From Psychrobacter sp. (GTDB taxonomy: Bacteria > Pseudomonadota > Gammaproteobacteria > Pseudomonadales > Moraxellaceae): DNA of 64,000 nucleotides. Under the pieces are notes generated by a model, which saw nothing but the letters and a program-made list of their open reading frames with translations, was not told the origin of the DNA and made no database searches. Of the stretch, positions 63,785-64,000 are shown piece by piece. Position 1 is the first letter of the stretch, and the number at the start of each line of letters is the position of its first letter. The position numbers and the translations under genes are program-made. Location: NCBI GenBank assembly GCA_018260445.1, contig JAGLBE010000008.1, positions 49,329 to 113,328 on the forward strand, in the 5' to 3' direction.

Positions 63785-64000
63785 TTTTTTTTTACTAATG
63801 CCCAGTCGTTTTAAGGCATGGTTAATCCCTGAGGTGCTGCATCCAAGACGTCTTGCTCTTTCATACTGATAGTCGCTAGGATTATTTTGGACATCTTTTA
63901 TGAGCACTTCATCTGGTATTTTATAAGGCGGCTTATTTCTAGTTCGTTTAGCTTCTAGGTTAGCTTCCCAATTTTGGATAGTTCTGGTGCTAACGCTATA
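63725..64000 (-). CDS. IS630 transposase, DNA-binding part (frame A, partial)
   Basis: Upstream frame, open to the window edge. It has the helix-turn-helix pattern of IS630 OrfA (YSVSTRTIQNWEANLEAKR...GCSTSGINHALKRLGISKKK). At the A9 run it would need a +1 shift (or loss of one A) to join frame B; unshifted it ends 20 codons later at 63725. A run of nine As is a typical slippage site, so a programmed event is plausible; a simple frameshift mutation is the alternative. Confidence 0.8.
   Translation of the reverse strand, partial: YSVSTRTIQNWEANLEAKRTRNKPPYKIPDEVLIKDVQNNPSDYQYERARRLGCSTSGINHALKRLGISKKKDPNPPKSLQGKDSKIPKKA

Larger units (their letters stand above)
63238..64000 (-). mobile_element. 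IS630-family insertion sequence, cut by the window edge
   Basis: The 3' part of an IS630-type element read leftward. The transposase is split into two frames at an A9 run (63785-63793), see the two CDS entries. IS630 elements duplicate TA on insertion and belong to the Tc1/mariner superfamily. The left terminal inverted repeat was not defined, and the other end is outside the window. Confidence 0.85.

Overview
The window looks like a chromosomal segment of a Moraxellaceae gammaproteobacterium, most probably Psychrobacter. The basis is moderate GC, gammaproteobacterial gene orders (rpsF-rpsR-rplI, hupB-ppiD, alaS-lysC-csrA, iscRSUA-hscBA-fdx, prmA-DUF3426-fis-purH), wide intergenic gaps, long acidic or low-complexity protein tails, and a tmRNA whose encoded tag reads ANDESYALAA. 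No database search was possible, so the genus is an inference.

Layout. 1-9.8 kb: start of trpD and complete trpG, then glnA behind a well-formed sigma-54 promoter, a DUF4124 envelope protein, a SIMPL protein, a CpoB-like TPR protein, 4.5S SRP RNA, a Sel1-repeat lipoprotein, tmRNA, and the rpsF-rpsR-rplI operon. 10-19 kb: TIP30-like NAD(P)-binding protein, rraA, mfd, a 47-residue acidic microprotein, a HIT protein and a membrane class III adenylate cyclase. 19-25.5 kb: complete ISC iron-sulfur operon (fdx, hscA, hscB, iscA, iscU, iscS, iscR) read leftward from a promoter overlapped by an IscR type-1 box. 25.7-39 kb: a tail-anchored coiled-coil protein, hupB, ppiD, then purH, fis, a zinc-ribbon/DUF3426 protein and prmA, then mrcB (PBP1b) with a TPR lipoprotein that may be its LpoP-type activator. 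39-51 kb: two nested palindromic miniature elements, a CcoI-type copper P-ATPase, a BI-1/YccA protein, nadK, yeaC, a second copy of one miniature element, a HopJ-family protein, csrA, lysC and alaS. 51.5-57.4 kb: a four-gene export module (TolC-like, HlyD-like, two paralogous ABC-2 permeases) with no ATPase gene. 57.6-64 kb: an accessory stretch with an AAA+ ATPase of unknown role, a small Asn/Asp-rich protein, a DIP1984-family protein, a FadL-type porin, a decayed C-terminal fragment of rtcR, and an IS630-family insertion sequence running off the right edge.

Themes. (1) In-frame short tandem repeats (6, 9 or 12 bp units) sit inside hscA, purH, the DUF3426 gene, the TPR lipoprotein, the TolC-like gene and the Asn/Asp-rich protein gene, and similar repeats lie between genes. 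(2) Palindromic miniature elements with TA at both ends are present as a nested pair and as a separate single copy. (3) The most system-like undescribed candidates are the ATPase-less ABC-2 module and the AAA+/small-protein cluster next to it.
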